Shown piece by piece: positions 7,315 to 15,039 of a stretch of 46,261 nucleotides of DNA. This stretch comes from Alectryocaccomicrobium faecavium. GTDB taxonomy: Bacteria > Bacillota > Clostridia > Christensenellales > Aristaeellaceae. A program made the position numbers and the translations under genes. The notes under the pieces were generated by a model. The model was not told the origin of the DNA, searched no databases, and saw only the letters and a list, made by a program, of their open reading frames with translations. The stretch's first letter is position 1. Every line of letters starts with the position of its first letter. The DNA lies in assembly GCA_018713425.1 (NCBI GenBank), contig DVOT01000245.1, positions 1 to 46,261 on the forward strand, in the 5' to 3' direction.

Positions 7315-9588
7315 CTATGATTCTGTTTCGTCCTCGTCTGCTTCGGGTGCGCCTTCCTGCACGGCGGGCACACCCGGCACGATTGCGCTGGGCGCCACGC
7401 CATATTTGCGCCGGAAGGCCTTATAGAAAGAGTTGGGCGAAGAGAAGCCACACAGCTCCGCCACTTTTTGCACGGAAACGCCGGGTTCTTGCATCAGTTG
7501 ATAGGCGCGATCCATGCGCTGCGTGCTCACGAACACGGAAAACGTCACGCCGGTGGCGTTTTTGAGGATCTTTTGCAAATTGGGCTTGGAAATGCCGAAG
7601 TGATCCGCCACAAAAGTGGTGCACATATCCACGGAAAATAGGTTTTCATGGATAAAACGCAGAACGGCGGCGGGCAAATCGTTGTCCGGTGTGCGGCTAT
7701 CCAGCAGCGTTTGGCAAATTTGGTGAAAGCATTCGGGCAGTTCCACACGATAGAGGTGCTCCAGATTGCTGGTATCCAGCGCGGGCACCACAACGCGAAA
7801 GAGTTCCGCCGGGTATTCCAGTTTGATTTGCGCCAGCATGTGCCCGATCATGGAATGGGTGTGCCGCCCCAGCAGAATGCGGTCGGGATGCGAGAGAATC
7901 GTTTCGGCGGCTTCGCTCAGAATGATGCGCGCCAGAGCCTCGTCGCCCGTGGACAGAGCGTTGTACATTTCCAATAGTTGCGAAAGGCTCAAGGGCAAGA
8001 CTGTGTGTTCCATTTGCGCCTCCGACAGATCCGCGGGCGTGATGACAGACGCGGTGGATGGAATGAAATCGAAATATTGCAATTGCCGGTAAGCTTCCGC
8101 CAGATCGTTTGCGCGGGCAAAGGACTGCGAAAGAATGCAGGTGATGGGCAAATCGCAGGCGCGTTGCAATTGCGCGCGAATCTGTTCCAGCGATTCGCGC
8201 CGCTCGGTCTCTGCCTCGGGCAATACCAGCAAGATGGAACCGCTCGATAGCGTGTGCGTATAATAAATGTCTGGAATTTCCGTTTGCGCGGCGTGCAGCA
8301 TGGCATAGTGCGCCTGCGCCATGCGATCCACCGAATTTTCCCGCCAATCCACCTTCAGGAGAGCCAGACGGTAAGCGCTGGGGAAATCGGGAAAAAATTG
8401 AGCGAAATCGCCGCAATCCTTTGCCGCATACAGGCCGTAGAGCAACGCTTTATCAAAAAGCTGGTTGCGCAATTGCAGCTTTTGTTCTTTCACCATTTCC
8501 GCGTGGCTGCTGAGCTGGCGGTCGAGATATGAGATACTGGAAGCCACCACGCCATAGTCCTGTTCCAGCTGGCGGAATAGCCCTCGTTTTTTTGCGTTTT
8601 CCCGGGTTTCTTCGTCCGGCACGGGAAAATGCGATTCTTGCAGGGAATGCAGAATTTTTTGCATGGGTGCAGCGCTGCGGTGGGAAAAGATCACCACCAT
8701 TGCGATGGCGACGGCCACAAAGGCAATGATATACAGTGCGAGCATCTTCTCCAGCGGCGCCATTTGCGCGTGCAAATACGCCTTGGGGATGCCCAATTCC
8801 ACGGAGATCCCCGTTTGGCTAGAAACGGCGCGAAGCGCTTCGCAGGATGCGTTGCCATATTCCACAGCTCCCTGTTGCAAAAGCACGTTGCCGTTCACAT
8901 CCGTTATGCGCAGATATCCGCCAGAGAGAATGGCCTCATCCGCGAGCATGTTCATGAGTTTGTCTATGCGCAGGGTGGCGTAATACACATTTTGCGAGGC
9001 GCCCATCGTGGAAGGCCAGATGCGCGCATAGGTGATGGCCGCATAGGGCGAGGAGTAATCCATGCTGGTATAAGTCGCCTCTGGCAGCCATGTACCGCTG
9101 CGGTTGGCGCTCAATAGCCATTCTTTCCATTCAGAAAACGTCATTTCGCCGCACTGCAGAAAATCGGGGTAGAAAGAGTAATACGTTTCAGAATAGAAGC
9201 TGCGGTTGCGCGAAAGAATCAGCGAATTTCCGCAGAGAATGCCCACATCGCCCACCAGATCGTCAGAGGTGAAGGGCGTAGTCAGCGCGTCCACCAGGTT
9301 TCGCAGATCGGAAGGGCTTTCCACATGCGCTTGGTCTTGATAGATGAGCGGGCGAAAGCGCGCGTCCTGAATGGTGGAATTGTAGGTGTTGCTCACCGCG
9401 CGGATGGAGGATTCCATCGCTTGGATGCCGCGTTCCAGGTTCCGCTGGATGCGCGAGCGCACGTTTTCTGAAATGATGCTATAGGTATGCAGGTGCAGCG
9501 GAATGTACATGGCGAATAGCACCAGCGCGAAAATCAGATATAAAAGAAAAAAGCGATTCCGAACAGCGCTTTTCGAAAAGAACCGCAT
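7315..9588 (-). CDS. Membrane-bound AraC-family sensor regulator
   Basis: The 757-residue protein has a first membrane helix at about 12-33, an extracytoplasmic sensor region at about 35-280 (Cache-like arrangement), a second membrane helix at about 281-302, a long cytoplasmic linker, and a C-terminal AraC double helix-turn-helix in roughly the last 115 residues (VADHFGISKPNLQKIL, VAELCGFSSPNSFYKAFRRK). This layout is common beside LplA-type sugar ABC transporters in Bacillota, where the sensor reads an outside sugar or a loaded binding protein and switches on transport genes. The start has a GAGGGG site upstream; a longer open frame has no such site. It is divergent from the binding protein gene at 9842, so that operon is its likely target (inference). 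Confidence 0.9.
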   Translation of the reverse strand: MRFFSKSAVRNRFFLLYLIFALVLFAMYIPLHLHTYSIISENVRSRIQRNLERGIQAMESSIRAVSNTYNSTIQDARFRPLIYQDQAHVESPSDLRNLVDALTTPFTSDDLVGDVGILCGNSLILSRNRSFYSETYYSFYPDFLQCGEMTFSEWKEWLLSANRSGTWLPEATYTSMDYSSPYAAITYARIWPSTMGASQNVYYATLRIDKLMNMLADEAILSGGYLRITDVNGNVLLQQGAVEYGNASCEALRAVSSQTGISVELGIPKAYLHAQMAPLEKMLALYIIAFVAVAIAMVVIFSHRSAAPMQKILHSLQESHFPVPDEETRENAKKRGLFRQLEQDYGVVASSISYLDRQLSSHAEMVKEQKLQLRNQLFDKALLYGLYAAKDCGDFAQFFPDFPSAYRLALLKVDWRENSVDRMAQAHYAMLHAAQTEIPDIYYTHTLSSGSILLVLPEAETERRESLEQIRAQLQRACDLPITCILSQSFARANDLAEAYRQLQYFDFIPSTASVITPADLSEAQMEHTVLPLSLSQLLEMYNALSTGDEALARIILSEAAETILSHPDRILLGRHTHSMIGHMLAQIKLEYPAELFRVVVPALDTSNLEHLYRVELPECFHQICQTLLDSRTPDNDLPAAVLRFIHENLFSVDMCTTFVADHFGISKPNLQKILKNATGVTFSVFVSTQRMDRAYQLMQEPGVSVQKVAELCGFSSPNSFYKAFRRKYGVAPSAIVPGVPAVQEGAPEADEDETES

Positions 9589-9645
9589 GGCAAGGCGCCC
9601 CTCTCTTTCCCAATTTCCGTGCAATATACAAGGATTTACTTTGCT

Positions 9646-9674
9646 ATCATATCCGATTTTCCCGATGAAATCAA
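9646..9674 (-). promoter_or_regulatory. Promoter of the AraC sensor gene
   Basis: On the minus strand TTGATT (9674-9669) and TATGAT (9651-9646) are 17 bases apart, about 58 bases upstream of the start. Confidence 0.6.
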
Positions 9675-9722
9675 GGCATTTTTCTTTTTTCATGAAGGGG
9701 TTGGAGCGATTTTCCATCTGCG

Positions 9723-9770
9723 TTTCGCGCGAAAATCAAACAGTCATGGTGGATTCGTGCAAATTTACAC
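9723..9770. promoter_or_regulatory. Two operator-like palindromes upstream of ABC cassette 1
   Basis: TTTCGCGCGAAA at 9723-9734 is a perfect 12-base palindrome. GTGCAAATTTACAC at 9757-9770 is a palindrome with one mismatched pair and directly abuts the -35 hexamer. Both lie in the divergent region between the AraC sensor and the binding protein gene, so they are candidate regulator sites. Confidence 0.4.
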
Positions 9771-9799
9771 TTGAAATATGGTGTTTGGATGGATATACT
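9771..9799 (+). promoter_or_regulatory. Promoter of ABC cassette 1
   Basis: TTGAAA at 9771-9776 and TATACT at 9794-9799 are exactly 17 bases apart, 42 bases upstream of the ATG at 9842. The ribosome binding site AAAGGGGG follows at about 9826-9832. Confidence 0.75.
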
Positions 9800-9841
9800 C
9801 AAAATTAACCTAATATATTATTTTAAAGGGGGATTTGAACC

Positions 9842-11452
9842 ATGACGAAGAAACGATTGCTTGCCCTGCTCTTGACCTTGCTCCTGTGTGCGAGTGCGGC
9901 TCCCGTGCTTGCCGAGGAAGAAGTCCCCACGATTGGCATCGCCATTTCCGACGCCATCAATGTGGAAGACTTTGAGACCAACACCATGACGCTGATGTTG
10001 GAAGAAGCCTGCGGCGTGGACCTGACCTTTGATGTGTATCCTTCAACCGACTACAATAGTAAGATCAACATGATGATTTCCGCGGGCGGTTCGGAATTGC
10101 CCGATGTGGTGTTCGTTGATCCCAGCGACGCGGAACTGCTCTCTTGGATTGAATCGGGAGTGTTGTTGCCCATCACGGAATATTGCTACGATGAAACGTT
10201 GGCCCCCAATCTGCACGCTGCGATGGAGCGCACAGGTGTGGATATTCTGCAGCAAATCACCATGTACGATGGCGAAATCTATGGCATTCCCAAATTCAAT
10301 CAGACGTATAACAGCGAATATGGCGAAAAAGCCTGGTACAACATGGAATGGCTGGAACAGTTGGGCATGTCCGCGCCCACGACTGCTGATGAGCTGTATG
10401 AGCTATTGGTGAAAGTGAAGGAAACGGACCTAAACGGCAATGGCGTTCACGATGAAATTGGTATGGTCGGCACCTTTGGCAATGGCTATGAAGGCTGGTT
10501 CAATTATTGCATGACGCCCTTTGTCTATACGGGCGGCAACAATTATCTCACGGTAAAAGATGGCGTGGTCGGCTTGGCTTACACCACCGAAGAATGGAAG
10601 GAAGGCATTAAATTCATCCGCAAGCTGTTTGAAGAAGGCCTGATTCCGCAGGAAATCCTCACGCAGGACGGCAACCAGTATCTGGCCATGCTGAATTCTG
10701 CCGAGCCAACGACGATGATGTTCTTCTACACATCGCCTTCTCGCGTGAACGCGGCGAACACCTGGCGCGATGCGTATGAAGCTGTGACCCCGCTCAATGG
10801 CCCGGATGGCAAGCCCATTTCCAAATACGCGCCTTCTGTGCCCAATAATGGCTCCTTCTTCATCACGCGCAACTGTGAAAATCCCGAAGCCGCGTTCCGG
10901 GTGGGCGATATGATGGTTAGCGAGTACTTCTCCATCGTGACGCGCTGGGGCGAAGAAGGCGTGGACTGGGACTATGTAGAGAACGTGGAAGGCGCCGATG
11001 AGTGGGTTGCCTGGGTGGATGGCTTCGACCTGTTGATCACGGTGTATGACGACGCGACGTTCTGGTCTTCTGGCGAAATCCAGAATCGTTCTTGGATGCA
11101 GAAAGGCCCCTATATTCGCGAATATGGCATTGCCAATGGCCGCGCGAAGGATCCGGAAACGGTCTCGATTTTCGATACGCACACCTCGGAAGCGGACAAC
11201 CTCTATCAGATTGAGGCGTACCGTCCGGATGAAGTGATCCCGAAGCTGATCTACAACGCGGACGAAATCGACGTGGTGGCGGATGTGCAAACCACTTTGA
11301 ACGACTTTGTCCGCGAGTGGACGGCGAACTTCATGGCGGGCAACATGGACATCGATGAGAACTGGGACGCCTTCCAGGAAGAGCTAAAGAACATTGGCGT
11401 CGACGAATATCTGGAGATCGTGCAGACCGTGTACGACCGCATGTACAAGTAA
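9842..11452 (+). CDS. Extracellular sugar-binding protein of ABC cassette 1 (LplA type)
   Basis: The 536-residue protein opens with a Sec signal peptide (KKR, hydrophobic core, likely cut after Ala24 in PVLA before EEE). The only nearby Cys (16) sits in LLLC, which does not match a lipobox. The mature part is a family 1 solute-binding protein of the LplA/YtcQ kind. It includes a calcium-loop-like DLNGNGVHDEIG at about 196-207, a feature often seen in this group. It should capture an oligosaccharide outside the cell and hand it to the two permeases downstream. It is the first gene of the operon behind a good promoter, and a hairpin after its stop (11485-11506) separates it from the permeases. 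Ligand unknown; acidic oligosaccharide is inferred from the neighbours. Confidence 0.9.
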   Translation: MTKKRLLALLLTLLLCASAAPVLAEEEVPTIGIAISDAINVEDFETNTMTLMLEEACGVDLTFDVYPSTDYNSKINMMISAGGSELPDVVFVDPSDAELLSWIESGVLLPITEYCYDETLAPNLHAAMERTGVDILQQITMYDGEIYGIPKFNQTYNSEYGEKAWYNMEWLEQLGMSAPTTADELYELLVKVKETDLNGNGVHDEIGMVGTFGNGYEGWFNYCMTPFVYTGGNNYLTVKDGVVGLAYTTEEWKEGIKFIRKLFEEGLIPQEILTQDGNQYLAMLNSAEPTTMMFFYTSPSRVNAANTWRDAYEAVTPLNGPDGKPISKYAPSVPNNGSFFITRNCENPEAAFRVGDMMVSEYFSIVTRWGEEGVDWDYVENVEGADEWVAWVDGFDLLITVYDDATFWSSGEIQNRSWMQKGPYIREYGIANGRAKDPETVSIFDTHTSEADNLYQIEAYRPDEVIPKLIYNADEIDVVADVQTTLNDFVREWTANFMAGNMDIDENWDAFQEELKNIGVDEYLEIVQTVYDRMYK

Positions 11453-11484
11453 AAGACCGCATCCCTGGGGGAAGACTTTGGACT

Positions 11485-11506
11485 GGGGCGGATACTTGTC
11501 CGCCCC
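11485..11506 (+). other. RNA hairpin between binding protein and permease genes
   Basis: An 8-base-pair GC-rich stem (11485-11492 with 11499-11506) has a 6-base loop and lies 33 bases after the binding protein stop. A short TTTT follows some bases later. Such hairpins typically protect the binding protein message or cut down read-through into permeases, giving more binding protein than permease. Confidence 0.6.
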
Positions 11507-11553
11507 GCCTACCCTTTTGAATGGATTTTTGCACGGAAAGGATGGACGATGCC

Positions 11554-12465
11554 ATGCACAACACCCTGCGCTGCATGAAGCGGGACTGGCAACTCTATCT
11601 ATTTTTGCTCGTTCCCGTCGCATACATCTTGATTTTTGCCTACTATCCCATGCTGGGCATTCAGATTGCCTTTAAGGATTATTCTGTGGCCGGAGGCATC
11701 TGGGGCAGCGAATGGGTGGGGCTGGAACATTTCATCAAATTTGTGGACTCCTACCAGTTTGAGCGGGTGATCGTGAACACGCTGCGCCTTTCGATTTATA
11801 GCGTTTTGTGTGGATTCCCGTTCCCCATTCTTTTTGCGTTGCTGATCAATACCATCGAAGGCGCGCGCTATAAAAAGGTGGCGCAGACCATCGTCAATTT
11901 GCCGCACTTTATTTCCGTTGTGGTGCTCGTGAGCATGGTCAACCAGGTTTTCAGTTCGCGCACGGGCCTGTACGGCATCATTGGCCGGACGTTTATGGGC
12001 GATTATCCGCCCGATCTGTTCGCTTCGGCCGCGAATTTCCAGCACTTTTATCTCTGGTCCGGCGTATGGCAAAATTTCGGCTGGAATTCCATTATCTACG
12101 TCGCGGCGCTCACCAATGTGAGCCCCGAACTGCATGAGGCCGCGCAAATCGATGGCGCTTCCCGCTTGCAGCGCGTGATTCACATCGATTTCCCGGCGAT
12201 CCTGCCCACGGTGACGATCATGCTGATTTTGCGCATGGGGCAGATCATGAGCATTGGCTTTGAAAAAATCTTCCTCATGCAAAATAGCCTCAACCTGAGC
12301 ATGAGTGAAGTGATTTCTACTTATGTGTACAAGGTTGGCCTGACCGGGAGAACGGATTTTTCCTATTCCACGGCCATCAATTTGTTTAACTCCATCATCA
12401 ACATGGTGCTGATTGTAACGGTGAACTGGATCTCCGGCAAAGTCAGCGAGACCAGCCTGTGGTAA
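11554..12465 (+). CDS. ABC sugar transporter permease 1 (LplB type)
   Basis: About 303 residues with six predicted membrane helices, first at YLFLLVPVAYILIFAYYP. The ATPase-contact EAA loop is HEAAQIDGASRLQRVIHIDFP, the CUT1 form. It pairs with the next permease to form the membrane channel for the oligosaccharide. Starts at 11521 and 11542 are also in frame; 11554 is chosen because the purine-rich AAGGATGG lies about 8 bases upstream, but this is not decisive. It is in the operon after the binding protein. The closest known system is the LplB/YteP permease of rhamnogalacturonan-type transporters. Confidence 0.88.
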   Translation: MHNTLRCMKRDWQLYLFLLVPVAYILIFAYYPMLGIQIAFKDYSVAGGIWGSEWVGLEHFIKFVDSYQFERVIVNTLRLSIYSVLCGFPFPILFALLINTIEGARYKKVAQTIVNLPHFISVVVLVSMVNQVFSSRTGLYGIIGRTFMGDYPPDLFASAANFQHFYLWSGVWQNFGWNSIIYVAALTNVSPELHEAAQIDGASRLQRVIHIDFPAILPTVTIMLILRMGQIMSIGFEKIFLMQNSLNLSMSEVISTYVYKVGLTGRTDFSYSTAINLFNSIINMVLIVTVNWISGKVSETSLW

Positions 12466-12474
12466 GGAGGTGCG

Positions 12475-13395
12475 ATGATGAAAAGCGCATCGGCACATTA
12501 TTTTCGCGAAAACCGCGTGCACCGCACCCGTGGGGACGTGATCTTTTCCGGCGTGGCATACACCATCACGGCGCTTCTCACAATTGTCGTGTTGTTGCCC
12601 ATGATTTATGTGGTATCCGCCTCGTTCTCCACAGGCGCGGCGGTAACGGCGGGCCAGGTGTGGTTGTGGCCGGTGGATTTCACTTTGTACAATTATCAAG
12701 CCGTGCTGCGGTATAAGACCGTGTGGATTGGTTATCGCAATACCATTCTCTATACGGTGGTGGGCACGGCCATCAACATCGCCGTCACCATGGCGTGCGC
12801 CTATCCGCTGGCGCGCAGAAATCTGGTGGGACGGAACTTCTTCACCAAGCTGTTCACCTTCACCATGATTTTCTCCGGCGGCATGATTCCGGGCTATTTG
12901 CTCATGCGCGATTTGCATTTGATGAATACCGTATGGGTCATGCTCATTCCCGGGGCCATGAGCGCTTACAACATGATCGTGGCGCGAACGTTCATCCAGT
13001 CCACCATATCGGAGGAATTGCTGGAAGCTTCGAAAATCGATGGGTGCAGCGACACGCAGTTTTTCTTCCGCATTCTGCTGCCGCTTTCCAAGGCGATTCT
13101 CGCCGTGCTGGGCATCTACTACGCGGTGGGGCATTGGAACAGCTATTTCAACGCGTTTTTGTATTTGAATGACCGGGAACTGTATCCGCTGCAGATCTTC
13201 CTGCGCCAGATTTTGATCCAGAACAACATGGATACGGATCTGATGGACGAGGATATGCTGGCGCAGATTCAGAACCTGCAGGAAGTGCTGAAATACTCCA
13301 TCATCGTGATATCGACTGCGCCCTTGATGTTCTTCTATCCGTTTGTGCAGAAGTATTTTGTGAAGGGCGTTATGATCGGGTCGGTGAAGGGATAG
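12475..13395 (+). CDS. ABC sugar transporter permease 2 (LplC type)
   Basis: This 306-residue inner-membrane permease has about six helices. Its EAA loop is LEASKIDGCSDTQFFFRILLP, and the C-terminus FVQKYFVKGVMIGSVKG is the LplC/YtcP signature. AAGGAGG lies 4-5 bases before ATG 12475; a second ATG follows at once. It begins 9 bases after the first permease gene, so the two are surely co-translated and form the heterodimeric channel. No ATPase gene follows: the next gene is an aldolase-family enzyme, so an ATPase shared with other importers (MsmX-like) must be encoded elsewhere. Confidence 0.9.
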   Translation: MMKSASAHYFRENRVHRTRGDVIFSGVAYTITALLTIVVLLPMIYVVSASFSTGAAVTAGQVWLWPVDFTLYNYQAVLRYKTVWIGYRNTILYTVVGTAINIAVTMACAYPLARRNLVGRNFFTKLFTFTMIFSGGMIPGYLLMRDLHLMNTVWVMLIPGAMSAYNMIVARTFIQSTISEELLEASKIDGCSDTQFFFRILLPLSKAILAVLGIYYAVGHWNSYFNAFLYLNDRELYPLQIFLRQILIQNNMDTDLMDEDMLAQIQNLQEVLKYSIIVISTAPLMFFYPFVQKYFVKGVMIGSVKG

Positions 13396-13423
13396 CGGCC
13401 ATTCGCGCAAGGAGGAAAGAACG

Positions 13424-14131
13424 ATGCAACTGGAAAATCTCAAACGCGCGCGCGAGCAAAGCGCGCAGATTGCATTGCCCATCAGCGATCAGGAATTGAT
13501 TGAGCGCTATGAAGCTGTGTTTACCGCCGCGGTGAACGATGTGCTGCGGGAAATGGGCTATCTGTATCAGACGTTGCCCAGCGCCATTCAGGGACTCACC
13601 ATGGATATGCGCGTGGCGGGCATCGCCTTCACCATCAAGGGCAGCAAAAATTTGCGCATTGAGGATGAAATGCCCGAGCGCGCCAAAATGCTGGACGCCA
13701 TCGCGCCCTATAGCGTGTGCGTGTGGGACACTTCGGGCGACGATGAGTCCGCCCAGTGGGGCGAAATCATGACCATGGCCAGCATGAGCCGAGGGTGCCG
13801 GGGCGCGATTGTGGATGGCGGCGTGCGCGATGTGGATCGCATCCTCAAGCTGGGCTTCCCCGTATTCGCGCGCTACCGCTCGTCCAATGGCATGCTGGGT
13901 CGTTTCCGCATGATCGGCTATCAGATGCCCATCCAGATCGGCGGCGTGAACATCGCGCCCGGCGATGTGATCTTGGCGGATATCGACGGCGCAATTGTGG
14001 TGCCTCGCGCTTTGGCTATGGAAGTGCTCGAAAAGGCGGAAGCCATCCGGGATAACGAAGTGGAAATCAAAAAAATGGTGCTTTCTGGCTTAAAAGCCAC
14101 GGAAATCGTGGAGCGGGGCGGATATTTTTAG
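13424..14131 (+). CDS. RraA-family protein, HMG/CHA-type aldolase-like
   Basis: The 235-residue protein has the RraA/HMG-aldolase fold pattern with GE at 113-114 and the core stretch RGCRGAIVDGGVRDVDRI (123-140), including the Asp-Gly-x-x-Arg-Asp set used to bind substrate and a divalent metal. True HMG aldolases split 4-hydroxy-4-methyl-2-oxoglutarate into two pyruvates; relatives act as oxaloacetate decarboxylases or on other 2-keto-4-hydroxy acids, and RraA itself only regulates RNase E. Its place directly after a sugar transporter and before an SDR and glycoside-cleaving enzymes argues for a catabolic aldolase on a keto-deoxy sugar acid (inference). AAGGAGG precedes ATG 13424. Length is normal. 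Confidence 0.82.
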   Translation: MQLENLKRAREQSAQIALPISDQELIERYEAVFTAAVNDVLREMGYLYQTLPSAIQGLTMDMRVAGIAFTIKGSKNLRIEDEMPERAKMLDAIAPYSVCVWDTSGDDESAQWGEIMTMASMSRGCRGAIVDGGVRDVDRILKLGFPVFARYRSSNGMLGRFRMIGYQMPIQIGGVNIAPGDVILADIDGAIVVPRALAMEVLEKAEAIRDNEVEIKKMVLSGLKATEIVERGGYF

Positions 14132-14184
14132 AGCCATTCAGGGAATGCGCACCCAATTTTGCCGTGTGCGTTGGAAGGCATTTT

Positions 14185-14202
14185 CGCAAATTGTTTTTTG
14201 CG
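14185..14202 (+). other. Small hairpin in the gap before the second SDR
   Basis: CGCAAA (14185-14190) pairs with TTTGCG (14197-14202) over a T-rich loop. The whole 113-base gap otherwise holds nothing recognisable. It could be a weak pause or processing site inside the operon. Confidence 0.3.
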
Positions 14203-14244
14203 CGCCGCGCGTTGCGGCCCAACCAATACTGAGGAGGGAAAACC

Positions 14245-14946
14245 ATGTATCCTTTGCAAAACCGCGTAATTGTGATCACTGGCGCGTCCGGCGGCATGGG
14301 CCGTGTATTGTGCCGTAGGCTCGCGCAGGAAGGGGCGCTGCTGGCCCTCACCAGCAACGATGCGCCGGCCATGGAGGCGTTGCTCAAGGATCTGCCGCAA
14401 AACACGCTCGCCCGCGTGTTTGATATTGCGGATGAGACCAAAGTGGCCGCTTTCTTTGCGGAAATCCGCGAAACCTTTGGCGGCGCGGACGCGCTTTTGA
14501 ACTTGGCGGGCCTGTCCATTCCCGCGCAAATCGCGGAAATGCGTGTGGAAGATTATGACCTCACCATGGATGTCAATCTCAAGGGCGCTTTCCTGGCTAG
14601 CAAGCACTTTGCCGGCGTCGCGCGGGAAAATGCGCAGATCATCAGCATTGGTTCCATGGCGGCGCTGCGCGCCAATGGCAATGCGCCCCTATATTGCACG
14701 GCCAAGGCAGCGGTGAATATGTTCTCCAGCGGGCTGCAAATTCAGTTCGCGCCCAAGGGCATCCGGGTGACTACGCTCAATCCTGGCGGCGCGGATACGC
14801 CTTTCTGGGGCAACCGTCCGGTCAACCGCGCGAAGTTGTTGCGCCCGGAGGACATTTGCGAAGTGATGCATTTTGTGCTCACATGCGATCCGCACATTGC
14901 CTTCCATGAACTGAATTTTGAATCCTTTGCTATGATGAAGGGTTGA
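14245..14946 (+). CDS. SDR-family oxidoreductase
   Basis: The 233-residue short-chain dehydrogenase has the cofactor motif TGASGGMG (12-19), NLAG (86-89, usual NNAG), Ser137, and Tyr150-x3-Lys154 as the catalytic set. The enzyme should interconvert a hydroxyl and a carbonyl with NAD(P) in the cytoplasm. It differs clearly from the gluconate 5-dehydrogenase-like SDR at 3504-4307. GAGGAGGG lies 8 bases before the start. It is followed by a strong terminator at 14948, so it is the last gene of ABC operon 1 for most transcripts. A role in handling keto sugar acids is inferred from position. Confidence 0.87.
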   Translation: MYPLQNRVIVITGASGGMGRVLCRRLAQEGALLALTSNDAPAMEALLKDLPQNTLARVFDIADETKVAAFFAEIRETFGGADALLNLAGLSIPAQIAEMRVEDYDLTMDVNLKGAFLASKHFAGVARENAQIISIGSMAALRANGNAPLYCTAKAAVNMFSSGLQIQFAPKGIRVTTLNPGGADTPFWGNRPVNRAKLLRPEDICEVMHFVLTCDPHIAFHELNFESFAMMKG

Positions 14947-14947
14947 G

Positions 14948-14993
14948 AAAAAGGCGCAATCCACGCACCGCCTGGGCCGGATTGCGCCTTTTT
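14948..14993 (+). terminator. Intrinsic terminator after the second SDR
   Basis: A perfect 15-base-pair stem (14948-14962 with 14979-14993) has a 16-base loop and ends in TTTTT. It lies only 46 bases before the start of the GH115-like gene, which has no clear promoter of its own. Confidence 0.85.
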
Positions 14994-15039
14994 GGCAAAA
15001 ATTGCAGGCGGCGCGCTGCGCGAAAAGGAGGAAAGAGCG

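Noticed and set aside
9869..9916. Lipoprotein signal in the cassette 1 binding protein (Cys16)
   Set aside because: The residues before Cys16 are LLL, not the small residue needed at -1, and a normal signal peptidase I site follows at PVLA.
11599..13482. Long antisense open frame over the two permease genes
   Set aside because: It mirrors real permease genes with membrane helices and EAA loops; its own product is His/Gln/Arg-rich, has no ribosome binding site and resembles no family. GC-rich coding DNA often leaves such frames open.
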